The notes under the pieces are model-generated. The model ran no database searches and was not told the origin of the DNA. It saw only the letters and a list, made by a program, of their open reading frames with translations. This document shows, piece after piece, positions 44,301 through 52,194 of a DNA stretch of 64,000 nt. The stretch is taken from assembly GCA_958295495.1 (NCBI GenBank), contig OY282352.1:3350548-3414547 (forward strand), read 5' to 3'. The first letter of the stretch is position 1; every line of letters begins with the position of its first letter. The translations under genes were made by a program, and so were the position numbers. This DNA is from an uncultured Latescibacterota bacterium. GTDB taxonomy: Bacteria > Latescibacterota > UBA2968 > UBA8231.

Positions 44301-44682
44301 CACCGCCTCTGGCACCAAGCTGCTCTACGCGCGCATCGGCTACGGGTTTCCGATTCTCGAACGCATCAGCAGCCGCTTTATCAACTTCAGCTTTTCCAAG
44401 CTCTACGCCGAGCTATTCGCCGAAGCCGGAGTGGTGGGCAACTTCTCGCGCTTTGAGGACATTGATTTCTGGTCGGGAAAGCGATGGCGGTCTCGGCCCA
44501 ACACCGACAAATTCCTGACCGACGTGGGCGGCGAGTTGCGGCTACAGCTTTTTACCTTTTACCGCATCCCCATGTTCGCCTATTTACAAGTGGCGCATCC
44601 GCTCAATCGCGACCGGGTTCCTAGGGACCCCGGGGACGCCCCAATCGACAAGTGGCGCTACTACTTTGGGTTTGGGCTGTAG
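41323..44682 (+). CDS. Metalloprotease / beta-propeller / outer-membrane-barrel fusion protein
   Basis: 1119 residues from a TTG at 41323, chosen since it gives a clean signal peptide (RRAIFSAIAALFLAGPAQA) after AAAGGGAT; the frame goes 31 codons further upstream without one. A gluzincin-like peptidase domain (about 25-240) carries HELTH at 116-120 and a third ligand candidate E166 in 'RGWTEGIAQY'. A TolB-like propeller follows (about 250-620), with 'HPALSPDGKKLAYLTSEK' and 'RFSPDGEWLLFSVF'. The last 450 residues resemble a D15/BamA-type barrel ('RYYIGGRNFLSGYPYFTASG') ending in YYFGFGL. It is probably an outer-membrane protein with a periplasmic protease and propeller. Confidence 0.82.
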   Translation: MRRAIFSAIAALFLAGPAQAQIKTIVTDHFRVHFSLGAEGTARRVAETCEEVFPTLAAAYNYYDDFRTIHVIVLDNSDVLGNGWANYYSNTMAIWATSLDFELRGSHDWIKNVVTHELTHIITLNKARKKWPFQFALLSVSRFDANPDITFQFPLYHLNTPRGWTEGIAQYGAHKFGYDSWDSHRDMLLRMAVLEDDLLSWEEMGTVWDRTGKFYGEFVYNQGYAMMVYIHQQYGAEKVDELTHQVGSMSFDPAIRRVLGISADQFYADWVAFLAENYGRLESELRGQGFFEGAPLDEVNEGVLEYHPALSPDGKKLAYLTSEKQDYAIAVLKIYDFETQKETKLKGWIDTRIGWSPDGEEIVFVRNKGGFNDLYIYNLAEDEERRISAKLRAKDPSFSPDGQRIAFVHNEDGTNNLGLIDRDGTDLVYLTNNNDATQYSAPRFSPDGEWLLFSVFRGEDRDIAMIRAASPPRPKTFEKAKKGEDEEGEEETIDVFPDTVAFAHPDSSGFRAVVASSADERDPCWLPDGSGFVFSSDQSGIFNIYRYRLENDEVEQLTNVIGGAFVPTVAADESVVYSGYHSNDYSLYRFKMGEFERDTHFEPVAMRDYRSIFDGPKLDDQYQVASYRGRNVLRYIPILQIGPTFVGNTFGLNQASGGLQFSTGDMFGGQELTAWGIVGKNIRDATDLNTDVGFYYERRLRPQVGNNRTFNPSFYIAGRRREIDNLLEAGQIEVDTLAASTLYPVPVDSVSNVLIPAVEQYVYQATSRQDLFKTALGQLAVGVDVPLTRRTELNALYLWRNYAESWTLRRFRSKNQIYLVQDGVNVSDSLGLAPALLGQDTLLVDSEDPLKYYGDLSFFRTHLLSASWRYQKINPTADRLISPSGRSLALVYRYLLPTVADSLAEQTPTDGVPRDRFVGVERRLRVNEYVAAYNERIGLPFNNSLNIELIGAYKNIRLKPRYTEEGGLFEGRFYWPLRYYIGGRNFLSGYPYFTASGTKLLYARIGYGFPILERISSRFINFSFSKLYAELFAEAGVVGNFSRFEDIDFWSGKRWRSRPNTDKFLTDVGGELRLQLFTFYRIPMFAYLQVAHPLNRDRVPRDPGDAPIDKWRYYFGFGL

Positions 44683-44709
44683 AGTGCGGCAGCAAAAAAT
44701 AGGGGAAAG

Positions 44710-45036
44710 ATGATGCACTTTATCTTGTCGTGGGATATTCGAGATGCAGACGGGGAGTGGGGGCCTGAAAGCGAGGGATGGGGCGAGATCAACGCTCAGC
44801 TAAAAGAGTGTATAGACGACTATTCTTGGGTTCGTCCCCTCAGTACTTTTTACATAGTTAGGGTATCCGGGCCGCAAGAGTGGAAACGGATTAAGGAAGC
44901 TCTTATCGAAGTAGCCGAGCGTTATACTGCCAAAGCCAAGATACATTTCGTCATTAGTCCCTTAATGGTTGGAGGCCAATACGATGGCTGGCTTCCCAAT
45001 GATATTTGGCCCAAAATACAAAAGAGAACGGCTTAA
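44710..45036 (+). CDS. Small protein with possible Cas2-like ferredoxin fold
   Basis: 108 residues after GGGGAAAG; ATG ATG gives two start options. The layout is beta (MHFILSWDI), helix ('WGEINAQLKECIDDYS'), beta ('PLSTFYIVRVSG'), helix ('EWKRIKEALIEVAERYTAK'), beta (KIHFVISPLM). This beta-alpha-beta-beta-alpha-beta order is like the Cas2/VapD/SinR-like group of small proteins. No CRISPR array or other cas gene is present. Composition is more AT-rich than the flanks. It overlaps the next gene by one base (TAATG), so the two form a module of unknown function. Confidence 0.5.
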   Translation: MMHFILSWDIRDADGEWGPESEGWGEINAQLKECIDDYSWVRPLSTFYIVRVSGPQEWKRIKEALIEVAERYTAKAKIHFVISPLMVGGQYDGWLPNDIWPKIQKRTA

Positions 45037-45371
45037 TGGAGGACGCAAGCAAAGACACAGAATCTCATGTAACGCACGATGAGGCCGATTCCGACTCGCC
45101 TCCTAGTAGTTCAAAATTTGCGGAAAGGCTCAACATACTGGTTTCCGTGCCCGAGACCATTGAAGTCGAGCTGGTAAATTCAGCTACCCTTGATGAATAT
45201 GAGTTTCGGGCTTTCCTATCTTCTGTTTTTTTCGCTGTCGTAATAGGCTTCTTCTTCGCAATTGTACAATCTGGCCCGTCATTTCCAATGATATTCTGTG
45301 GGGTTGTATCCGCAGTTTTGTTTGCTTTCTGTACAAAATCCGCACTTGATAAACGACGGCAATTGAAGTAA
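45036..45371 (+). CDS. Small membrane protein with two transmembrane helices
   Basis: 111 residues starting at the ATG that overlaps the previous stop. The N-terminal 50 residues are acidic and Ser-rich ('SHVTHDEADSDSPPSSSK'), then come a short soluble segment and two hydrophobic helices ('FRAFLSSVFFAVVIGFFFAI' and 'FPMIFCGVVSAVLFAFCTKS') joined by a short turn. The C-terminus is basic (DKRRQLK). The family is not recognised. Two-helix membrane proteins paired with a small soluble sensor occur in toxin-antitoxin and abortive-infection modules; whether this is one is open. Confidence 0.5.
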   Translation: MEDASKDTESHVTHDEADSDSPPSSSKFAERLNILVSVPETIEVELVNSATLDEYEFRAFLSSVFFAVVIGFFFAIVQSGPSFPMIFCGVVSAVLFAFCTKSALDKRRQLK

Positions 45372-45471
45372 AAAGCAAAAAAGATATGGCTGAGCGGATA
45401 ACTGTTTTGGCCTCATCGTTTTCCGCATAATTCGCTCACCATTCACCTCCTTATCCCCTATTACTTAGGCT

Positions 45472-45621
45472 ATGACGCGCAGAGAATCAGACGGGAAAAT
45501 CGACCTGCACAAGCTGGCTTTGCGGCTCAAGGTGCTGGAGATGATCAATTGCTACGCCCGGCGTCGCGCCTTGGACGAGCGTGCCCATTTGCGCTGGCGT
45601 CGCTTGATCCAGCCCAACTGA
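45472..45621 (+). CDS. Possible small protein (49 aa)
   Basis: ATG to TGA encodes 49 residues, basic and helical ('KIDLHKLALRLKVLEMIN', then 'YARRRALDERAHLRWRRL'). The composition is even and G+C-rich at third positions, unlike the AT-rich gap before it. No good ribosome-binding site is seen. It ends 2 bp from the pgsA stop, in convergent orientation. It may be a real small gene or chance. Confidence 0.3.
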   Translation: MTRRESDGKIDLHKLALRLKVLEMINCYARRRALDERAHLRWRRLIQPN

Positions 45622-45623
45622 CT

Positions 45624-46148
45624 TCAAGTTCGCTCTCGTTGCAAGAGCCTGAGCGCGAACTGCGCGTAGCTCAAGCTGGAGACGACGACCAAGGCGGCCG
45701 CGGCCATGCCTAATCCCGTGCGCAAGCTGGTCGGGGCTTCGAGGACGTAGCTGAGGGCCGTAAGTCCCATGCAGAGGGTCGTGTATTTGCCCCAGCGGTT
45801 GGCGGCAATGACCAGCCCCTGTGAACGCAAGAGCAACCCCCCCACCAGCACGATTCCCAAGTCGCGGACCAAGAGCATCCCCAAAAGCCATAGCGGCAAA
45901 TCGCGCCAGAGGACTAGGCCGCCGAGTAGGCCGCCGAGGAAAATTTTATCGGCCAGTGGGTCGAGTATCTTGCCGAGGCGGGAGACTTGGTCGTAGCGCC
46001 GCGCAACCCAACCATCGCCGATGTCCGTGGCACCGGCAATGAGCAGCAGGAACGCGGTTTGGAACTGAGCTGCCGGCCCTTGGGCGATGAAGTGGAGTAG
46101 GAAGGGGATGAGCAGAACCCGTAGGATGCTGAGGAAATTGGCCAACAT
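45624..46148 (-). CDS. pgsA: CDP-alcohol phosphatidyltransferase, probably phosphatidylglycerophosphate synthase
   Basis: 174 residues from the ATG at 46146-46148; a longer frame would overlap recN out of frame and is rejected. The full CDP-alcohol phosphotransferase motif D-x2-DG-x2-AR-x8-G-x3-D-x3-D is present (D42, D45, G46, A49, R50, G59, D63, D67). Four to five membrane helices fit an inner-membrane enzyme. Size and context fit PgsA, which makes phosphatidylglycerophosphate from CDP-diacylglycerol and glycerol-3-phosphate. The gene starts 7 bp after recN. Confidence 0.85.
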   Translation of the reverse strand: MLANFLSILRVLLIPFLLHFIAQGPAAQFQTAFLLLIAGATDIGDGWVARRYDQVSRLGKILDPLADKIFLGGLLGGLVLWRDLPLWLLGMLLVRDLGIVLVGGLLLRSQGLVIAANRWGKYTTLCMGLTALSYVLEAPTSLRTGLGMAAAALVVVSSLSYAQFALRLLQRERT

Positions 46149-46155
46149 TGCCGGA

Positions 46156-47847
46156 CTATTGCAGCATTTCGCGGGCGTGTTGGCGCGCTGTATCCGAAAT
46201 GGTCTCGCCGGCCAACAGATAGGCAATTTCTTCGGCGCGGGCCTTTGCGTTGAGTAGCACGACCTCGGTGGTGGTCCGCTGCTGCACCTGCTGCTTGCGC
46301 ACTGAAAAGTGCTGGTCGGCGAGGCTGGCAATCTGCGGCAGGTGGGTGATGACAATGGCTTGGTGCGCCGCAGAGAGGGCTTGTAGCTTGCGGCCGACGG
46401 CCGCGGCGATGCGCCCCGAGATACCGGCGTCGATTTCGTCGAAAACCAAGGTCGAAACGAGGTCGCGCCCGGCGACAGCTTCCTTGAGGGCCAGCATCAC
46501 GCGCGAAATTTCCCCGCCCGAGGCAATGCGCGCTAGGGGGCGCGGTGGTTGGCCGGCATTGGCGGAAATGTGGAAGGCGATGTGCTCCATGCCGTGCTCG
46601 CCAGCCGCGTAGCGACGCCCGTCGCGCTCAACTACTCCCTCCGGGTCCGCGGTGGTTGCCAGTTCGATGTAGAACTGGGCCTTGGCCATGCCCAACTCCC
46701 CGAGGGCGGCGACTAGCGACCGCGACAAGGTAGCGCTGGCCTGTTGGCGAGCCGCAGAAAGGGCGAGGCAACAGGTGGCAAATTCGGCAAGTGCTTGATC
46801 GCGGCGTTCAGCCGCTTTGGCCAGCTCGTCGCGGAGGCGGTCAGCGCGGTCTTCGCGCGCCGCAAGCTCGCGGGCGCGTTCTAAGACGGCGTCGAGAGTG
46901 CCGCCGTATTTCTTTTTGAGGGTGCGCAGCCCGTTGCGCCGCTCGCGCAGTTCGTCGGCTCGCCTGGGGCGCACCTCGATTCTGCGAGCGTAGTCGCGGA
47001 GTTGACCGGCTAGGTCTTCGACCTCGTAGATCAGCTCCTCTAAGGCCGCGGCTTGGGGGCCGAGCGAAAGGTCGATTTCGCGGAGTTGGTCGAGCTGGCG
47101 ACGAACTTGGCCGAGCACCTCGCAAACCGCGCCTTCGCGCTGATAGAGTAGGTCGTAGAGTTGGAGGCTGCCTTGGGATAGGGTCTCGGCGTTTTCGAGG
47201 ACTTGCAACTCGCGCTCCAGCTCGGGCTCTTCGCTTGGTCGGGGCGCGAGGAGGCGGATCTCTTCTATTTGGAAGGCCCGCAGCGCGTCTTCGGCCGCGA
47301 GCGCGTCGCGCTCTGTGTGCAGCCGGTCGAGGCGGGCCGCGCTATCGCGGTACGCTCGCCAGTGCTGTCCCACGAGGCGACGCTGGTCGTCGAGGCCGGC
47401 AAACGCGTCGAGAAAGTGGGCGTGGAGCTTGGGGTCGAGCAGCGATTGGTGTTCGTGTTGGCCGTGTAGGTCAACCAAGATCGAGCCGATTTGCTTTAGC
47501 TGCTTGATTGGCTGGCCCTGGCCGTTGACAAAGGCCCGCGAGCGGCCGCGGCCGCGGATCTCGCGGCGGAGGATGAGTTGGCCATCCTCCAAGAGAACGC
47601 CCAGATCGGCCAAGCGCGCGACTTGGCCTTGGTCGTTGAGTTCAAAAAAACCTTCCACCGCACACCCGCTAGCCCCTTTGCGCACCAACTCGGCATTGAC
47701 CGGGCCGCCGAGGATGGAGTTGAGGGCGCCGATGAGAATGGATTTACCGGCCCCGGTCTCGCCGGTGACGACGTTGAGACCGGGGCCGAATTCGATCGCC
47801 GCCTCTTCGATGAGGGCAAAGTCCTTGATGTAGAGGCGAGTCAACAT
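46156..47847 (-). CDS. recN: DNA repair protein RecN
   Basis: 563 residues, the normal RecN length. Walker A is GETGAGKSI (29-37). A central coiled coil runs through about 150-370 ('RLDRLHTERDALAAEDALR', 'ELRERRNGLRTLKKKYGG'). The C-terminal ATPase half has the SMC-like signature 'ASGGEISRVMLALK', Walker B 'LVFDEIDAGISG' and 'VITHLPQIASLADQH'. RecN is an SMC-like ATPase in double-strand-break repair. It follows xseB by 21 bp, a common arrangement in bacteria. Confidence 0.96.
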   Translation of the reverse strand: MLTRLYIKDFALIEEAAIEFGPGLNVVTGETGAGKSILIGALNSILGGPVNAELVRKGASGCAVEGFFELNDQGQVARLADLGVLLEDGQLILRREIRGRGRSRAFVNGQGQPIKQLKQIGSILVDLHGQHEHQSLLDPKLHAHFLDAFAGLDDQRRLVGQHWRAYRDSAARLDRLHTERDALAAEDALRAFQIEEIRLLAPRPSEEPELERELQVLENAETLSQGSLQLYDLLYQREGAVCEVLGQVRRQLDQLREIDLSLGPQAAALEELIYEVEDLAGQLRDYARRIEVRPRRADELRERRNGLRTLKKKYGGTLDAVLERARELAAREDRADRLRDELAKAAERRDQALAEFATCCLALSAARQQASATLSRSLVAALGELGMAKAQFYIELATTADPEGVVERDGRRYAAGEHGMEHIAFHISANAGQPPRPLARIASGGEISRVMLALKEAVAGRDLVSTLVFDEIDAGISGRIAAAVGRKLQALSAAHQAIVITHLPQIASLADQHFSVRKQQVQQRTTTEVVLLNAKARAEEIAYLLAGETISDTARQHAREMLQ

Positions 47848-47868
47848 CGGGCCGAGGCCGAGGGGCGG

Positions 47869-48099
47869 CTAGTGGTCGTCGCCGTCGTCCAGAAAGGAGA
47901 GGCGGAACTGGCCTTCTGCGCTGGCGGTGAGGACTTGGACGCGCTCGCGGGTCTGGTCGAGCCACTGGCCGCAGGTGCGCGAGGCGGCGACGCCTTTTTC
48001 AAATAGTTCGAGGGCCTCTTCGAGCTTGAGGTCGCCTGCTTCAAGCCGCTGGACGCTCTCTTCGAGCACGGCTAGGGATTCTTCAAAAGACTCACTCAT
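47869..48099 (-). CDS. xseB: Exodeoxyribonuclease VII small subunit
   Basis: 76 residues starting at the ATG at 48097-48099, which overlaps the end of xseA by 8 bp. The classic XseB pattern is there: 'FEESLAVLEESVQRLEAGD' followed by 'LKLEEALELFEKGVA'. Several small subunits bind each XseA large subunit. The C-terminal 15 residues are an acidic extension (LSFLDDGDDH). Confidence 0.95.
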   Translation of the reverse strand: MSESFEESLAVLEESVQRLEAGDLKLEEALELFEKGVAASRTCGQWLDQTRERVQVLTASAEGQFRLSFLDDGDDH

Positions 48100-49336
48100 C
48101 GAGTTTCTCCTCCACATAGCAGATGGCGCCTCCGCGGCGAAAGCGCAGTTGCAGTTTGTCGCCCGGCTGAAGCTCGTTGCTGTCGCGGACGAGGTGTTTG
48201 TTGGCGGCGTGTTCCACTAGAGCAAAACCGCGTGCTAAGCTCGTGAGCGGGCTGAGGTCGTCGAGGCGGGTGGCGGCGTTGGCCAAGCCCTCGACCCGAG
48301 TGCGCAAAAACCAATCGAAAGCAGTAGAGAGGGCTTGGCGTCGCTCGTCGAGATATAGGCTTTGCTGCTGCAAGCGGTCGTCGAGGCGGGCGCGCAGGCG
48401 GCTTGGGTCGCAGTGGCGCAACCGCTCCTCTAAGGAGCTGAGGTAGCGCTCCATTTCCGCTAGCAAGCGACCTTGTTGCTCGGCGACCCGCTCGCGCAGA
48501 GCACTGCGTTCACGGGCGACCATTTCGGCCGCGGCCGAGGGGGTTGGAGCGCGACAGTCGGCTACGTAGTCGGCGATGGTGTAATCGATCTCGTGCCCGA
48601 CAGCGGAGATGACGGGCTGGGGCGACTGGTAGATGGCCCGGGCGACGGATTCGTCGTTGAAAGGCCAGAGGTCTTCTGGAGCGCCACCGCCGCGGCCGAC
48701 GATCAACACGTCGATATCGCCTAGCTGATTCAAATTGGCGATGGCTTCGGCGATCTCAGCGGCGGCCCCCTCGCCTTGAACCCGAGCAGGGCAGAGGACG
48801 ATCTCGATATCCGGGGCGCGGCGGTTGAGGACTTGGACGATGTCGCGGATAGCCGCGCCAGTTGGCGAGGTCACCACGCCGATTTTGCGGGGATACGGGG
48901 GCAGAGGTCGCTTGCGGTTTTCAGCGAAAAGCCCCTCAGCTTCTAGGCGGTTTTTGAGCTGCTCAAAGGCGATGGCCCCCTCGCCGACGCCAGCGGGTTT
49001 GATCTGCTCGGCGTAGAGCTGGTACTTCCCCCCTCGCTCGAAGACGGAGATAGATCCATATACCTGCACCTGCATGCCCTGTTGGGGGCTGAAGGAGAGC
49101 GAGCCGGCCTTCCATTTGAACATCACCGCGCTTAGCTGGCTCGCGTTGTCTTTGAGCGTGAAATAGCGGTGGCCGGAGCTGTGGTGGTTGTACTGGGAAA
49201 TCTCGCCCTCAACCCAGCACTTGGGCAGGTTCTCCTCGAGCAGGCCCTTGACTTGGCTGGTGATTTCGGAGACCGAGTAGGGCCGGTGGGCTGCGTGTTC
49301 GAGATCGGTCCAGAAGATCGGCTCGCGAAAGGACAT
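48092..49336 (-). CDS. xseA: Exodeoxyribonuclease VII large subunit
   Basis: 414 residues. The N-terminal OB-fold has 'YSVSEITSQVKGLLEENLPKC' and 'WVEGEISQYNHHSSGHRYF'. The catalytic domain shows 'IGVVTSPTGAAIRDIVQVL', 'DVLIVGRGGGAPEDLWPFND' and 'PVISAVGHEIDYTIAD', including the conserved GHE and D. A coiled coil (about 270-350) and the C-terminal 'LARGFALVEH' segment complete it. The enzyme degrades single-stranded DNA from both ends. The 110 bp upstream is AT-richer and should hold its promoter. Confidence 0.96.
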   Translation of the reverse strand: MSFREPIFWTDLEHAAHRPYSVSEITSQVKGLLEENLPKCWVEGEISQYNHHSSGHRYFTLKDNASQLSAVMFKWKAGSLSFSPQQGMQVQVYGSISVFERGGKYQLYAEQIKPAGVGEGAIAFEQLKNRLEAEGLFAENRKRPLPPYPRKIGVVTSPTGAAIRDIVQVLNRRAPDIEIVLCPARVQGEGAAAEIAEAIANLNQLGDIDVLIVGRGGGAPEDLWPFNDESVARAIYQSPQPVISAVGHEIDYTIADYVADCRAPTPSAAAEMVARERSALRERVAEQQGRLLAEMERYLSSLEERLRHCDPSRLRARLDDRLQQQSLYLDERRQALSTAFDWFLRTRVEGLANAATRLDDLSPLTSLARGFALVEHAANKHLVRDSNELQPGDKLQLRFRRGGAICYVEEKLDE

Positions 49337-49446
49337 AGGTACTCCGGTTGGGGAAGCGAGGGATCAATTAGGAATGGAATTAGGCGCGGCGAGCACACTA
49401 ATTCCCAATTTTCAATTCACCAGAATAGGCCGCTGAAGAGGCGAGG

Positions 49447-50229
49447 TCAAGGCTCGGCTAGCTGCAACCGCTCAATCCGGGTGGCCCGGCCGCTTGCTTC
49501 GTCGGCCTCGACGAGCGCGCCGCAGAGGATCGCCTTGCCGGTGGCGGGCTTGAAGCGGGTGGGTACTTGGGTGAGGAAGCGTTGGATGGCCATTTCGGGA
49601 CGCACGCCAATCACGGATTCGCGGGTGCCGGTCATGCCGGCGTCGGTCAGGTACGCCGTGCCTTGGGGCAGGATGCGCTCATCAGCGGTTTGCACGTGGG
49701 TGTGGGTGCCGATGACCGCGGTGGCTAGCCCATCGAGGTGGAAGCCCATGGCCATTTTCTCGGCCGTGGCTTCGGCGTGGAAATCCACAAAGATCAGGGG
49801 TGTTTCTGCGCGCAGGCGTTCGACCTCGGCGCGGCCCGTGCGGAAGGGGCAGTCGATGGTGGGCATACCGGTGCGCCCTTGGAGGCAGAGCACGGCTACG
49901 GGGGGGCCGCCGCGTGCGGCGATGACGGTCGCACCTATGCCGGGGGCCTCTGTTGGGTAGTTGAAGGGGCGCAGGACGCGGTCTGACTGCTCTAGGTACG
50001 GGATGAACTCGCGGCGGTCCCAGACGTGGTTGCCGCTGGTGATGATGTCGGTGCCATAGCTGTGCAGCTTGTGTGCGATGCGGTCGGTGAGGCCAAACCC
50101 TCCGGCGGCATTTTCGCCGTTGGCGATCACTAGAGAGACTTCGCGCTGTTGCACTAACTTGGGGATTAGAGCCGCGGCGACTCGGCGACCCGGCTGGGCA
50201 AAGATATCGGCGACGAAGAGAATGTTCAC
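49447..50229 (-). CDS. TIGR00282/YmdB-family metallophosphoesterase
   Basis: 260 residues from a GTG that overlaps the RNase Y stop (GTGA). Metal-binding motifs are in the usual order: 'FVADIFAQPGR', 'IANGENAAGGFGL', 'SGNHVWDRRE', 'VDFHAEATAEK' and 'VIGTHTHVQTADE'. YmdB of Bacillus is a cyclic-nucleotide phosphodiesterase that works with RNase Y, and the two genes are adjacent in many genomes, as here. The coupling of translation supports a shared role in RNA turnover or signalling. Confidence 0.93.
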   Translation of the reverse strand: MNILFVADIFAQPGRRVAAALIPKLVQQREVSLVIANGENAAGGFGLTDRIAHKLHSYGTDIITSGNHVWDRREFIPYLEQSDRVLRPFNYPTEAPGIGATVIAARGGPPVAVLCLQGRTGMPTIDCPFRTGRAEVERLRAETPLIFVDFHAEATAEKMAMGFHLDGLATAVIGTHTHVQTADERILPQGTAYLTDAGMTGTRESVIGVRPEMAIQRFLTQVPTRFKPATGKAILCGALVEADEASGRATRIERLQLAEP

Positions 50230-51800
50230 CGCGCGTAGGACTCGGCGCGCATCTCGCGAATGATGCAGACGCGCAGCTGCCCGGGGTATTCGAGTTGTTG
50301 CTCGAGCTTGCTGGTGATTTCGTCGGCGAGTTGTTCGGCATACGTGTCATCCACCACCCCGCTATTGACTAGGACCCGAACCTCCTTGCCGTTTTGCAGG
50401 GCAAAAGCTTGGTTCACGCCCACGTAGTCGGCCGCAAGCTCCTCAATGTGGTGCAAGCGGCGGATGTACTCCTCGACTTTTTCTTTGCGGGCACCCGGGC
50501 GGTGGGTGGAGATTTCGTTGGCGGCTTCGACTAGTACGGCGATGGCCGAGCGCGAGGGCATGGGCTTGCTGTGGGTTTCGATGATCTGCACGATTTCAGG
50601 GCTTTCGCCGCACTTGCGGGCCAGCACGGTGCTGCTTTGCGCCAGGTCGTTGCCCAACTCGAAGTCCTGTGCCTTGCCTATGTCGTGCAAGAGACCGGCG
50701 CGACGAGCCAGTGCTACATCGAGGTCGAGCATCTCGGCCATCATGCCGGCCAAAAACCCGACTTCCTTGCTGTGGACCAACAAGTTTTGGCCGTAGCTGG
50801 TGCGGAAGCGGAGCTTGCCCAGAATTTCCAATAGCGGCTCAGTCAAGTCGTGAATGCCGAGGTCGAAGGCGGCTTTGGAGCCGGACTCGCGAATCATCTC
50901 CTCGACGGTACTGCGGGTCTTGTCGTACACTTCCTCGATGCGGCCGGGATGGATGCGCCCGTCGCGGATGAGCGTTTTGAGGGTATGTCTGGCCACTTCG
51001 CGGCGCAGTGGATCAAAGCCCGAGAGCATGACCATGTTAGGGGTATCATCGACGATGACTTCGACGCCAGTGATCATTTCAAAGGAGCGGATATTGCGCC
51101 CGTCGCGACCGATGATGCGCCCCTTCATGTCGTCGAAGGGGATGGGCAACACCGAAAGCGTACTCTCGACGGTCAGTTCCCCGGCGAAGCGCTGGATGGC
51201 GCGGGTGATAATTTCTTTGGCCTCTAGATTGGCCGTGGCAATCGCGGTGTCCTTGATTTCGCGGACCTTGCGAGCGGCGACTTGGCGTGCGCCTTTTTCT
51301 AGCTGATTGACGAGTATGCGCCGGGCCTCTTGCTGGCTGAGGCCCGCTAGCTCTTCCAGCCGCCGACTCTGCTCGCGGACAAGGTCCTGTGTTTGTGTCT
51401 CGGCTGTAGTTATGGCCGCCTCACGGCGGTCGAGGTCCTGTTCGTTCTTGAGTTGTTCTCGCTCCTTGCTCGTGAGCAGGTCTATTTTGCGCTCTAGTTG
51501 CTGTTCGCGCTCTAGCAGCTTGGCCGCGAGGTCGCGCAGCGCGCGCCTCTGCGTCTCTTGCTCCTTTTCCAGCGGAGCGCGCTCGCTGTGCCATTCGTCT
51601 CTCGCTTCGAGCAGGGCATTTTTTTTTAGGACCTCGGCTTCTTGGCGGGCGCGGGCGACGATCTGATCGGCAGTAGCTTGGGTGCTGCGCAGTCTGCTGT
51701 TGCGCGTCCGCCCACTCCCTAGCCAGCCGAGGAGACAGCCGCCGGCGAAAAGGGCGAAGGCAGAACAGATTAAGACTATATAGTCAAACCCATTAAACAT
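50226..51800 (-). CDS. rny: Ribonuclease Y
   Basis: 524 residues from the ATG at 51798-51800, where the N-terminal membrane helix begins ('FDYIVLICSAFALFAGGCLL'); a 24-codon longer frame without a helix is rejected. A long coiled coil covers about 30-180. The KH domain has 'GRIIGRDGRNIRSFE' and the HD domain 'RAGLLHDIGKA' with 'ETHSKPMP'. RNase Y is a membrane-anchored endoribonuclease that starts mRNA decay. The gene follows zapA and precedes the YmdB-type gene. Confidence 0.96.
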   Translation of the reverse strand: MFNGFDYIVLICSAFALFAGGCLLGWLGSGRTRNSRLRSTQATADQIVARARQEAEVLKKNALLEARDEWHSERAPLEKEQETQRRALRDLAAKLLEREQQLERKIDLLTSKEREQLKNEQDLDRREAAITTAETQTQDLVREQSRRLEELAGLSQQEARRILVNQLEKGARQVAARKVREIKDTAIATANLEAKEIITRAIQRFAGELTVESTLSVLPIPFDDMKGRIIGRDGRNIRSFEMITGVEVIVDDTPNMVMLSGFDPLRREVARHTLKTLIRDGRIHPGRIEEVYDKTRSTVEEMIRESGSKAAFDLGIHDLTEPLLEILGKLRFRTSYGQNLLVHSKEVGFLAGMMAEMLDLDVALARRAGLLHDIGKAQDFELGNDLAQSSTVLARKCGESPEIVQIIETHSKPMPSRSAIAVLVEAANEISTHRPGARKEKVEEYIRRLHHIEELAADYVGVNQAFALQNGKEVRVLVNSGVVDDTYAEQLADEITSKLEQQLEYPGQLRVCIIREMRAESYAR

Positions 51801-51878
51801 GGGTATCTCTTTCTCATTGGTCTCGACGCCTTCGGCATCGGGCCAAAGCACGGGGCGAACCCGGCTCAGCATACTGCT

Positions 51879-52193
51879 TCAGCTATCGGAACGGGGAACT
51901 TCCACTTCGGCGAAAAGGTGCCCAAGCGAGGCGGTGAGCTGAGAAGTCCGCAGGGCGATATCGGCTTCGGCGGAAGCGTAGTCCTCTCGCAGGGATAGGA
52001 GTTCTTCCACCAAGCTCAGACTGGCCAAGATGGCCACTTGGAGTGGGGAGCCGCCTTTGACCTCGCGCTTGATCTCGTGCATGCGTTCGTCCACTATCTC
52101 GGCGAGCTTTTGCACGTGTTCGGCAGAGTGATCTTGGTCAACTCCTAGGGTGTAGTGCTTGTCGAATATTTTGACCACTACTTGGGACGACAT
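51879..52193 (-). CDS. zapA: Cell division protein ZapA
   Basis: 104 residues with the typical ZapA head ('VVVKIFDKHYTLGVDQDH', 'VQKLAEIVDERMHEIKRE') and C-terminal coiled coil ('SLVEELLSLREDYASAEAD'). It would promote FtsZ bundling at the division site. It starts 1 bp after the stop of the coiled-coil gene at 52195, so the two are made together. Confidence 0.9.
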   Translation of the reverse strand: MSSQVVVKIFDKHYTLGVDQDHSAEHVQKLAEIVDERMHEIKREVKGGSPLQVAILASLSLVEELLSLREDYASAEADIALRTSQLTASLGHLFAEVEVPRSDS

Positions 52194-52194
52194 G

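Noticed and set aside
44710-45036. Cas2 as part of a CRISPR locus.
   Set aside because: No direct repeats with spacers, no cas1 and no other cas gene were seen; only the fold order is Cas2-like.
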